A stretch of 11,731 nucleotides of DNA. Source: Candidatus Omnitrophota bacterium. Lineage in GTDB: Bacteria; Omnitrophota; Gorgyraeia; Tantalellales; Tantalellaceae. The stretch is from positions 1 through 11,731 of the forward strand of contig JAUWWB010000014.1 of the NCBI GenBank assembly GCA_030617085.1. The letters are read 5' to 3'. Positions 1 to 4,661 of this stretch are shown here, in pieces. Below the pieces are notes generated by a model that saw only the letters and a program-made list of their open reading frames with translations, was not told the DNA's origin and did no database searches. Within the stretch, counting starts at the first letter, position 1; every line of letters starts with the position of its first letter. The translations under genes and the position numbers were made by a program.

Positions 1-4
1 GCCC

Positions 5-40
5 CTCCTACGGTGCCGTAGGAGCCCGCCTAAGGCGGGC
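5..40. repeat. Two adjacent hairpins at the window edge
   Basis: Positions 5-13 and 16-24 form a perfect 9-bp inverted repeat with a 2-nt centre. Positions 24-30 and 34-40 form a second 7-bp GC stem with loop TAA. Just downstream the octamer GCGAACAT occurs twice (39-46 and 52-59). No T-run follows either stem, so a terminator role is not supported. They look like the same class of dispersed palindromic repeats seen at other gene borders here. The element may start outside the window. Confidence 0.6.
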
Positions 41-69
41 GAACATAGCCGGCGAACATCTTGAGTTGT

Positions 70-762
70 ATGATGAACAGAAACCTGAGGATAGCTTTGC
101 TTTTGTCGCTGGGGGCGCATGTTCTTGGGATGTCCGCCATTACCATAACCGCTCAGGGGGATGCCGCCATGGCGCGTCCGTATACGCGCGTTGATTTTCT
201 CGGGGCTATTTTGAGGAAAACGGCGTTTGATATCATGCTGGAAAATGCGGACCCTGCCGTTAATACGGCTTACCGGCAAACGGTGCTGTCCCCCGAAGAG
301 GGGCGCCTGGAAGTGACGGCCCCGAAAATGGAACCGGCCGTTCAGGAGCTGCCGGATCATCCGGGGAACAGCATGGATGCTCTTGTGATGGATTTTCTGG
401 CAGGCGCGAAGGCCGTGCCCGGCCCCGGCCGTGGCTTTATCGCGGAGGATCGGATGGTGAGGAGCCGTTATGCCCGCGCGCAAGCGGACGCGAAGGGGAG
501 AAAAGTCATTTACCGGCCGGAGGCGCCTTTTATGACGCGGGGACTTTACGGGGACAGGGAGGCCTACAAGATAAGGGTCAGGGCGCTGATAGCCGGAGAC
601 GGGAATGTCAGGAAGGTGGAGCCGGTGACCACGACCGGTTATCCCGGGCTTGACATCGCGGCCCTCAAGTTCGTCAGGGGCTGGATCTATGAGCCGAAGG
701 AAGACGCCTCGGCGGGAGATGAGTGGCGCGAGACGGATGTTGTTTTAAACGCCGGAGATTGA
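70..762 (+). CDS. TonB-like energy transducer protein
   Basis: A protein of about 230 aa, probably anchored in the inner membrane and reaching into the periplasm. TonB proteins pass proton-motive energy from ExbBD to outer-membrane transporters. The N-terminus is one hydrophobic segment (about residues 6-27) with the Ser-x3-His arrangement of the TonB membrane helix (S13 and H17 here). A variable linker follows, with only modest proline content. The C-terminal 65 residues (about 162-228) fit the TonB C-terminal fold: alternating hydrophobic strands, a G-x-G-N-V-x-K-V segment, G-Y-P-x-L-D-x-A-A-L and a final R-x-W-x-Y-x-P. ATG codons lie at 70 and 73, and an in-frame TTG at 61; no strong ribosome binding site distinguishes them. 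I prefer the ATG codons because the hydrophobic segment then begins right after a basic N-terminus. No exbB, exbD or receptor gene is in the window. It could instead be a TonB-domain protein with another partner. Confidence 0.72.
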   Translation: MMNRNLRIALLLSLGAHVLGMSAITITAQGDAAMARPYTRVDFLGAILRKTAFDIMLENADPAVNTAYRQTVLSPEEGRLEVTAPKMEPAVQELPDHPGNSMDALVMDFLAGAKAVPGPGRGFIAEDRMVRSRYARAQADAKGRKVIYRPEAPFMTRGLYGDREAYKIRVRALIAGDGNVRKVEPVTTTGYPGLDIAALKFVRGWIYEPKEDASAGDEWRETDVVLNAGD

Positions 763-766
763 TCGG

Positions 767-1093
767 ATGATAAAGGTGGATATTTCCACGGCGCTTTTTC
801 TGTACCTGCTTTTCACGGCGGTGTTCGTGCTGGCCATATGGTCCTTTATTGACTTCGGCACGAAGCTGAAGACCTTCAGCTCGGATGAGAAGTATATCTG
901 GCATTGCGCGATCTGCGCGCTCACCTACATAGACAGCAGGCACGACGAGATATCGAAATGCCCGAGGTGTTTCAGCTATAACCAGAGGAATAGGGGCTGC
1001 GCGGCAGCCCTACGTGGAATGGCACGCAGGAAGGAGGTGCGACATGATCACGATGATAGGGATTACGGCCGGGGAGATATGGGATTATCTTGA
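767..1093 (+). CDS. Small membrane-anchored zinc-ribbon protein
   Basis: A 108-aa protein I cannot name. It has an N-terminal membrane helix (about residues 8-28) followed by a likely cytoplasmic four-cysteine zinc ribbon (C47, C50, C65, C68; C-A-I-C and C-P-R-C). It starts 5 bp after the TonB-like gene, with GGAG at 754-757 nine bases before the ATG, so the two are probably co-transcribed and perhaps translationally coupled. After about residue 75 the sequence becomes an Arg/Asp-rich tail without hydrophobic pattern. That tail is encoded by a GC hairpin (994-1010) and then by the ribosome binding site and first codons of the next gene, which it overlaps by 50 bp in another frame. The tail may therefore be a recent read-through extension rather than conserved protein. 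Function unknown; zinc binding is inferred from the cysteine spacing. Confidence 0.6.
   Translation: MIKVDISTALFLYLLFTAVFVLAIWSFIDFGTKLKTFSSDEKYIWHCAICALTYIDSRHDEISKCPRCFSYNQRNRGCAAALRGMARRKEVRHDHDDRDYGRGDMGLS
994..1010. repeat. GC hairpin at the end of the zinc-ribbon gene
   Basis: Positions 994-1000 pair with 1004-1010 (7 bp, loop GCG). A G-T wobble (993/1011) extends the stem. It lies inside the reading frame of the 767 gene, where the protein loses its recognisable pattern. There is no T-run after it. Confidence 0.5.
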
Positions 1094-1262
1094 CCGCAGC
1101 GATGAGGCGGCCCGGATGCAGGATATTATCGGCGAGCTGGCGAAAGACAGGGATATTATCATGATGAGCCTGGGCTGGCTTGCCAGGGAAGGCCATATCC
1201 GTCTGGAGAAAGATGATACGGATTACTCCATAAAGCTTGCCAGGCCCAGGGAGGCGGAGTGA
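1044..1262 (+). CDS. Winged-helix DUF2582-type protein
   Basis: A 72-aa protein resembling the small winged-helix family PF10771 (DUF2582), whose role is unknown. Members are single-domain and usually encoded alone. The I-T-A-G-E-I-W-D-Y-L opening, the I-I-M-M-S-L-G-W-L-A-R-E-G-H-I recognition-helix region and the short acidic beta-wing (L-E-K-D-D) are the features I recognise. The start is the ATG at 1044, not the in-frame ATG at 1014, because AGGAGG at 1032-1037 sits six bases before 1044. The gene overlaps the end of the previous reading frame by 50 bp. DNA binding is inferred from the fold only. No operator can be assigned. Confidence 0.75.
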   Translation: MITMIGITAGEIWDYLDRSDEAARMQDIIGELAKDRDIIMMSLGWLAREGHIRLEKDDTDYSIKLARPREAE

Positions 1263-1277
1263 GGGGGGTCAGGGTCC

Positions 1278-1431
1278 AGGTAATCTAATGGTAATTCAGT
1301 AGCAATTTGTTGTAATTTGTTGTAATTTATCGTTTGGAGAAGTAAGAAGAGGAAAATATTTTCACCGCAATGAATTACCATGAATTACTATCAATTACTA
1401 TGAATTACAATTAATTACCATTAATTACCAT
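1278..1431. repeat. AT-rich element with inverted 10-bp repeat arrays
   Basis: The right half (1371-1430) is six contiguous 10-bp units, each built on AATTAC at the same phase (1373, 1383, 1393, 1403, 1413, 1423). The left half (about 1280-1328) carries the same motif in the opposite orientation (GTAAT or GCAAT at 1280, 1291, 1302, 1312, 1322), with 10-11-bp spacing. Between them is a purine-rich spacer of about 40 bp containing the 12-bp palindrome at 1352-1363 (GAAAATATTTTC). The element is far more AT-rich than the flanking genes. No reading frame fits it. It could fold into a long imperfect hairpin, bind a protein once per helical turn, or be a dispersed repeat. Function unknown. Confidence 0.7.
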
Positions 1432-1450
1432 GTCAGCCACCAACGCCATC

Positions 1451-1478
1451 TTTACGTTTTTGGGATTCGTGATATAAT
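1451..1478 (+). promoter_or_regulatory. Promoter of tRNA-Ala
   Basis: A perfect -10 box TATAAT lies at 1473-1478. TTTACG at 1451-1456 is a fair -35 match (4 of 6) with a 16-bp spacer. Transcription would start near 1485, about ten bases before the mature tRNA. A 7-bp dyad (1468-1474 with 1481-1487, CGTGATA / TATCACG) straddles the -10 box and might be an operator or chance. Confidence 0.65.
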
Positions 1479-1496
1479 AGTATCACGGTTAAGTGT

Positions 1497-1572
1497 GGGG
1501 CAGTAGCTCAGCTGGAAGAGCATCACGTTCGCAACGTGGGGGTCGTGGGTTCGAATCCCATCTGCTCCACCA
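1497..1572 (+). tRNA. tRNA-Ala, anticodon CGC
   Basis: A complete 76-nt cloverleaf with encoded CCA. Acceptor stem 1497-1503 pairs with 1562-1568 and contains G3-U70 (1499/1566), the main identity element of alanine tRNA. D stem: 1506-1509 with 1518-1521. Anticodon stem: 1523-1527 with 1535-1539; the loop holds anticodon CGC at 1530-1532, which reads the alanine codon GCG. Variable loop: 1540-1544. T stem: 1545-1549 with 1557-1561; loop TTCGAAT. Discriminator A at 1569, CCA at 1570-1572. It stands alone with its own promoter. Confidence 0.95.
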
Positions 1573-1592
1573 GCCTTCGCCGGCCGGTGTTT
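1568..1592 (+). terminator. Weak terminator-like hairpin overlapping the tRNA 3' end
   Basis: Positions 1568-1575 can pair with 1582-1589 (eight positions, one A-C mismatch, 6-nt loop), followed by only a short T stretch (TTTATT). It uses the tRNA's own CCA end, so forming it would compete with the acceptor stem. Possible terminator at best. Confidence 0.3.
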
Positions 1593-1687
1593 ATTGGAGG
1601 ACCGAAAAGGGTCAGATCTTCACATTATATTCTGTTGGCTTTTTCAATGCGTGGAATGTGGAGGTCTGACCTTGTTGTTTATTGGAG
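1588..1687. repeat. Palindromic MITE-like element flanked by 12-bp direct repeats
   Basis: Positions 1610-1626 pair with 1655-1671 over 17 bp (two G-T wobbles) around a 28-nt loop. The arms begin with GGTCAG and end with CTGACC. The 12-mer TGTTTATTGGAG occurs at 1588-1599 and again at 1676-1687, flanking the palindrome. The layout suggests a short insertion, 16-104 bp after the tRNA. The GGGTCAG end recurs at 1266-1272 beside the AT-rich array. No transposase is present, and the direct repeat is longer than most target-site duplications. Confidence 0.55.
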
Positions 1688-1700
1688 TGAGGCCCCTCGG

Positions 1701-1712
1701 CTTCGCTCGGGA
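1701..1712 (-). repeat. Fragment of a dispersed TCCYGAGCGAAG repeat
   Basis: The reverse strand reads TCCCGAGCGAAG. The identical 12-mer occurs on the + strand at 3498-3509, and a one-base variant (TCCTGAGCGAAG) at 11372-11383. All three are intergenic, so this appears to be the core of a repeat family in this genome. Confidence 0.5.
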
Positions 1713-1743
1713 CAGGCGGGACGGACGCTGAAGACGGAGTGGA

Positions 1744-1944
1744 ATGTCAATGGGTGAATATATTTGTCCGCATTGCGGGAAGCCGGTCTATGACGATGAG
1801 GCCCTCCTGTGCCTTTATTGCGGGGAGAACCTTGAACGCGGTGTCGGGACCCTGGGCAAGATGAAGTATTCCACTCACTGGATGATAGTCCTGGCCGTCG
1901 TGGTCGTGGTATTAGTGGCTTTTATTCTATTGATGCTGAAATAG
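1744..1944 (+). CDS. Zinc-ribbon mini-protein with C-terminal membrane helix
   Basis: A 66-aa protein with an N-terminal four-cysteine zinc ribbon (C8, C11, C23, C26; C-P-H-C and C-L-Y-C), a short linker and one very hydrophobic C-terminal helix (about 46-65, valine-rich). The zinc ribbon would face the cytoplasm. Start choice is open: ATG 1744 has GGAG (1736-1739) four bases upstream, while ATG 1750 has it ten bases upstream; the protein is essentially the same. It ends 31 bp before the Memo-AMMECR1 gene and could share its transcript. The domain order is the reverse of the zinc-ribbon protein at 767, and the two show no clear sequence similarity. I do not recognise a named family beyond the general zinc-ribbon type; function unknown. 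Confidence 0.65.
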   Translation: MSMGEYICPHCGKPVYDDEALLCLYCGENLERGVGTLGKMKYSTHWMIVLAVVVVVLVAFILLMLK

Positions 1945-1975
1945 GAAGGTGGAAAGAAGACAAAGAGGTCCTGGC

Positions 1976-3463
1976 ATGACGAAGCGTATTTGGCTAACGA
2001 TCTTTGTGATAACTTTGCTTGCAGCCGGAACCCTTGCCGGCGCGAAGCAGGCGGATCTGGCGGGTTCCTGGTATCCTTCTTCGCCGGCTCTATTGAGGTC
2101 CGGGATCGAAGGGTATTTGCGCGATGTCCGTGTGGGCCGGATCGGTGGAGAAGTCGCGGGAGTGATAGCCCCACACGCGGGACTTAGGTTCTCCGGACCG
2201 GTGGCGGCGTATTCGTATAAGGCGTTAATTGAAAAAGCTCCGGGTACGGTCGTGGTCGTGGGGTTCACCCACAGAAGATATTTTCGGGACCGTATCGCTG
2301 TTTTTACCGGCGAAACTTTTGTTACGCCGCTGGGAAAGGCGCGGATAAACAGGGACATCACGGAGAGGCTTCTTGCCTATCACGGCAACATGCAGGACAT
2401 ACCCGAGGCATTCGCTTCCGAGAATTCTATTGAGATGCAGATACCGTTCATCCAGACAGCATTGAAGGACGCGCGACTGGTGCTGGTGGCGCTATGCGAC
2501 CAGAGGATGCGGAACTGGAAGCTCCTGGCTGAGGCGCTGTATAATGTCCTGCGGGATGAAAAGAATTTCGTGATAGTGGCGAGCTCGGACATGTCCCATT
2601 ATTTGCCCTATGAGAAGGCAAACGAAAAGGACGCGCGGACGATCGAAGTGATAAAGGCGTTCGACCCCGATCTTCTTTACCGGGCAAGCCTGGGAGAAGA
2701 CCGGCCTGACTCGCTCATGTGCGGGTACGGGGCCGTATGCGCTGTCATGGAAGCATGCGGGAGACTGGGCGCCGACGAGGTCAAAATATTGAAATACGCC
2801 AATTCCGGCGACACCTCAGGGATGAAAGACAGGGTAGTTGGGTACCTGAGTGCGGCTTTCGTGAAGCAGGGCATGGGTTCCCGCTTTCGCGGGAATGGCA
2901 AAAAGGAGGGCGAAAGTATGTTTAGCCAGGCTCAGAGGGCGAAGCTTTTAAAGGTCGCGAGGGATACTATACGGCATTATCTTGAAACGGGGGAACGCCT
3001 TGACGTGGAAGCGGATGACGATGCTTTCAGGCAGGATATGGGAGCGTTCGTGACGCTGCGCAAGCGCGGGGAGCTGAGGGGATGTATCGGGAACATGGCC
3101 GCCACGGGACCGCTTTATCTTACGGTGAGAGACATGGCCATAGCCGCCGCTACTGAGGATCCGAGATTTCCGTCCGTTCGGCTTGAGGAGATGGACGATA
3201 TCGACATAGAGATATCGGCTTTGTCCCCGATGAGAAAAATAGACGACCCCGACGGGATAGAGATGGGCAGGCACGGGGTAATGGTGCGCATGGGCTTCAG
3301 AAGCGGCGTGTACCTGCCGCAGGTAGCCGATGAGACCGGCTGGAACAGGGAGCAGTTCATGAACAGCCTCTGCGCCCACAAAGCCGGCATCCCCGCGGAC
3401 GCCTGGAAGACGGGGGCATGTGAGATCTACGTGTTTACGGCGGAGGTTTTCGGGGAAAAATAG
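1976..3463 (+). CDS. Exported Memo-AMMECR1 fusion (AmmeMemoRadiSam B + A)
   Basis: A 495-aa two-domain protein. Residues 1-23 look like a signal peptide (basic start, hydrophobic core, A-G-A before K-Q). Residues about 26-297 are the Memo domain (AmmeMemoRadiSam protein B), related in fold to LigB-type extradiol dioxygenases. The likely metal ligands are present: A-P-H-A-G (H67), G-F-T-H (H99) and M-C-G-Y (C249), plus S-S-D-M-S-H (D205, H208). Residues 315-495 are an AMMECR1 domain (protein A) with its hallmark L-R-G-C-I-G at 367-372. In genomes that have them, A and B usually occur with a radical SAM enzyme; that gene is not in this window, and the reaction of the system is not established. 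I chose ATG 1976 over the upstream GTG 1949 because GAGG (1965-1968) is well spaced and the signal peptide follows. The linker holds a palindromic repeat and an internal start (listed separately). A fused, exported form is unusual for proteins generally considered cytosolic. Confidence 0.88.
   Translation: MTKRIWLTIFVITLLAAGTLAGAKQADLAGSWYPSSPALLRSGIEGYLRDVRVGRIGGEVAGVIAPHAGLRFSGPVAAYSYKALIEKAPGTVVVVGFTHRRYFRDRIAVFTGETFVTPLGKARINRDITERLLAYHGNMQDIPEAFASENSIEMQIPFIQTALKDARLVLVALCDQRMRNWKLLAEALYNVLRDEKNFVIVASSDMSHYLPYEKANEKDARTIEVIKAFDPDLLYRASLGEDRPDSLMCGYGAVCAVMEACGRLGADEVKILKYANSGDTSGMKDRVVGYLSAAFVKQGMGSRFRGNGKKEGESMFSQAQRAKLLKVARDTIRHYLETGERLDVEADDDAFRQDMGAFVTLRKRGELRGCIGNMAATGPLYLTVRDMAIAAATEDPRFPSVRLEEMDDIDIEISALSPMRKIDDPDGIEMGRHGVMVRMGFRSGVYLPQVADETGWNREQFMNSLCAHKAGIPADAWKTGACEIYVFTAEVFGEK
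2877..2896. repeat. Palindromic repeat inside the Memo-AMMECR1 linker
   Basis: Positions 2878-2884 pair perfectly with 2889-2895 (TTCCCGC / GCGGGAA, loop TTTC); a G-T wobble extends the stem. In frame it encodes G-S-R-F-R-G-N-G, a stretch belonging to neither domain. The same kind of TTCCCGC...GCGGGAA hairpin is a common intergenic repeat in many bacterial genomes. Confidence 0.65.
2903..2920 (+). promoter_or_regulatory. Internal ribosome binding site and ATG for a separate AMMECR1 product
   Basis: AAGGAGG at 2903-2909 is a near-perfect ribosome binding site, eight bases before an in-frame ATG at 2918. That ATG is exactly where a stand-alone AMMECR1 protein would begin, giving a 181-aa product without the signal peptide. 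It suggests either a second, cytoplasmic product or the relic of a formerly separate gene. Confidence 0.6.
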
Positions 3464-3470
3464 TTCGTGG

Positions 3471-3513
3471 TTCGACAAGCTCACCACCTTTGAACCATCC
3501 CGAGCGAAGTCGA
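3471..3513. repeat. Dispersed repeat with TTCGACAAGCTC / GAGCGAAGTCGA arms
   Basis: It begins seven bases after the Memo-AMMECR1 stop codon. Arms 3472-3476 and 3509-3513 pair (TCGAC/GTCGA), as do 3479-3482 and 3502-3505 (GCTC/GAGC), with a small internal loop. The 3498-3509 part shares its 12-mer with the reverse strand at 1701-1712. Confidence 0.55.
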
Positions 3514-3563
3514 GGGGGAGTTCGGAGTCGTTAGGATGCGGATCCTGGGCGAATGCTGACGGC

Positions 3564-3653
3564 GGTCCGCGTGGGAGGGGGTCCGTGCTCAAACATCCGA
3601 ATGCCGTTCTGCACGGCATCGGAACTGCGCGCGGACCCCCTCCCACGCGGACC
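3564..3653. repeat. 90-bp nested palindrome with perfect 22-bp arms
   Basis: Positions 3564-3585 are the exact reverse complement of 3632-3653 (22 of 22). Inside lies a second hairpin: 3601-3607 with 3613-3619 (ATGCCGT/ACGGCAT, loop TCTGC), extended by CCG/CGG across one bulged base. No open reading frame, T-run or transposase accompanies it. A miniature mobile element or a REP-like unit are the best explanations. Confidence 0.75.
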
Positions 3654-3684
3654 TTGGGTAACGCGAACCCAGCCCAACGAATAG

Positions 3685-3704
3685 GCGGGACATTCCTGTC
3701 CCGC
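3685..3704. repeat. GC-rich 8-bp hairpin
   Basis: Positions 3685-3692 pair with 3697-3704 (GCGGGACA / TGTCCCGC, loop TTCC). No T-run follows. Part of the repeat mosaic before rsmE. Confidence 0.5.
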
Positions 3705-3744
3705 AATGCTGGTTAGCTGTTTTTAGTTCGGAGCGGCCTAATTG

Positions 3745-3776
3745 AATGTAGGGGCAGGCCCCTGTGCCTGCCCTTT
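3745..3776. repeat. 32-bp palindromic repeat, copy 1
   Basis: The 32 bp are identical to 4596-4627. The core folds as 3752-3759 with 3766-3773 (GGGCAGGC / GCCTGCCC), extended by one G-T and one A-T pair and followed by TTTT, so on the + strand it also resembles an intrinsic terminator upstream of rsmE. Confidence 0.7.
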
Positions 3777-3811
3777 TGGTTCGTAGTTCGTAGTGAGTTG
3801 CGGGGGAGCGT

Positions 3812-4549
3812 ATGAGCAGATTCTATGTTCCTAAAGAGAATGTGCGAAAGAACGTGATCGTTATCGACGGGAGAGAGGCGCATCATATTTTGGATGTGAT
3901 GCAGCTGCGGGAGAAGGATAAGGTTGTCGCGTTTGACGGGACGGGGAACGAATATACCGGGTTCATAAAGGAGATCGATAAGAGGGGGAAGAGGATAACC
4001 GTCGAGGTCGTGCGCACGGAAACCCCCGCCGCCGAAAGCATCCCGGAGATCACGCTTGCCCAGGCCCTCCCCAAAAAGAGTAAAATGGATCATATCGTAG
4101 AAAAGGCGACCGAGCTGGGCGCGGCCCGGGTGATACCCTTGATAACGGAGAGAACGATCGTCAGGCCCAACGCCGCCGGATGCAAGAAAAAGGTCGAGAG
4201 GTGGCGGAAAATAGCCGTTGAGGCCTCAAAACAATGCGGAAGGGTGAGCGTCCCGGAGATAGAAGAGGTCAGCTTATATGGGGACGTGGTGAGCCGCATG
4301 GACGGGTACGACCTGGCCCTCCTGGCGTGCCTGACTGATAAAACGGTTCCTATTAAAAAGGCGCTGGCCGGGTTCAAGTCGGGAAAGATCCTGGTTCTCA
4401 TCGGCCCGGAAGAGGATTTCACCCCGGAAGAGGCGCGCCTGGCGCGCAGGGATAACTGCAGATTAGTGTCGCTGGGACGAAGGGTCCTCAAAAGCGACAC
4501 CGCGGGACTGTTCGTACTCTCAGCGCTTGTTTATGAGTTTTCGGTGTAA
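3812..4549 (+). CDS. rsmE: 16S rRNA (uracil1498-N3)-methyltransferase
   Basis: A 245-aa cytoplasmic SAM-dependent methyltransferase of the SPOUT (trefoil-knot) superfamily. It makes m3U1498 in 16S rRNA, in the decoding region of the small subunit. The N-terminal PUA-like part opens with R-F-Y-V and E-A-H-H-I-L-D-V-M-Q-L-R (22-33). The SPOUT part has K-M-D-H-I-V-E-K-A-T-E-L-G (91-103), E-A-S-K-Q-C-G-R (137-144), the SAM loop I-G-P-E (197-200) and L-G-R-R-V-L-K-S-D-T-A (221-231). Length is normal. The SAM loop reads I-G-P-E-E-D-F where many members have I-G-P-E-G-G-F or G-D-F, and the usual R-x-E-T-A reads K-S-D-T-A; both are conservative enough to keep the assignment. ATG 3812 has GGAG only 3 bp upstream. 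Copies of one 32-bp repeat lie on both sides of the gene. Confidence 0.93.
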   Translation: MSRFYVPKENVRKNVIVIDGREAHHILDVMQLREKDKVVAFDGTGNEYTGFIKEIDKRGKRITVEVVRTETPAAESIPEITLAQALPKKSKMDHIVEKATELGAARVIPLITERTIVRPNAAGCKKKVERWRKIAVEASKQCGRVSVPEIEEVSLYGDVVSRMDGYDLALLACLTDKTVPIKKALAGFKSGKILVLIGPEEDFTPEEARLARRDNCRLVSLGRRVLKSDTAGLFVLSALVYEFSV

Positions 4550-4555
4550 GTTGTT

Positions 4556-4590
4556 AGTTCGGAGTTCGGGGTTCGGGGTTCGGAGTTCGG
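4556..4590. repeat. Tandem heptamer RGTTCGG, five copies
   Basis: Five contiguous 7-bp units: AGTTCGG, AGTTCGG, GGTTCGG, GGTTCGG, AGTTCGG. It begins seven bases after the rsmE stop codon. Related heptamers occur near the other 32-bp repeat copy (3725-3731, and RGTTCGT at 3778-3791) and at 3519-3525. Confidence 0.75.
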
Positions 4591-4595
4591 AGAAA

Positions 4596-4627
4596 AATGT
4601 AGGGGCAGGCCCCTGTGCCTGCCCTTT
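4596..4627. repeat. 32-bp palindromic repeat, copy 2
   Basis: Identical over 32 bp to 3745-3776 and in the same orientation, 851 bp apart, with rsmE between them. It has the same 8-bp GC stem, but only TTT follows, so terminator strength would be lower. Confidence 0.7.
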
Positions 4628-4661
4628 ACCCCGGGTTGGAGTTGGATGGTGGGTGGAGATG

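Larger units (their letters stand above)
3464..3811. other. 348-bp intergenic mosaic of palindromic repeats
   Basis: I see no credible gene here. From left to right it holds a repeat with paired TCGAC/GTCGA and GCTC/GAGC arms (3472-3513), a 90-bp nested palindrome (3564-3653), a small hairpin (3655-3671; TGGGT/ACCCA), a GC hairpin (3685-3704), heptamers of the RGTTCG type (3519-3525, 3725-3731, 3778-3791) and a 32-bp repeat (3745-3776). The ribosome binding site of rsmE (GGAG, 3805-3808) ends it. No convincing promoter was found. Confidence 0.75.

Noticed and set aside
1263..1431. CRISPR array
   Set aside because: The 10-bp units are contiguous and have no spacers, and no cas gene is near.
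1497..1572. Selenocysteine tRNA or tRNA pseudogene
   Set aside because: Length, arm sizes, G3-U70, CGC anticodon and encoded CCA all fit a normal alanine tRNA.
2948..3706. 252-codon minus-strand frame
   Set aside because: Antisense to the AMMECR1 domain and then through repeats; no start signal or motif.
3420..3716. 98-codon frame across the end of Memo-AMMECR1 and the repeat mosaic
   Set aside because: It translates palindromic repeats and overlaps a sure gene in another frame.
4527..4661. N-terminal extension of MtaB from the upstream start
   Set aside because: The extra 45 residues translate the heptamer and palindromic repeats, while a ribosome binding site and the conserved N-terminus fit ATG 4659 or 4662.
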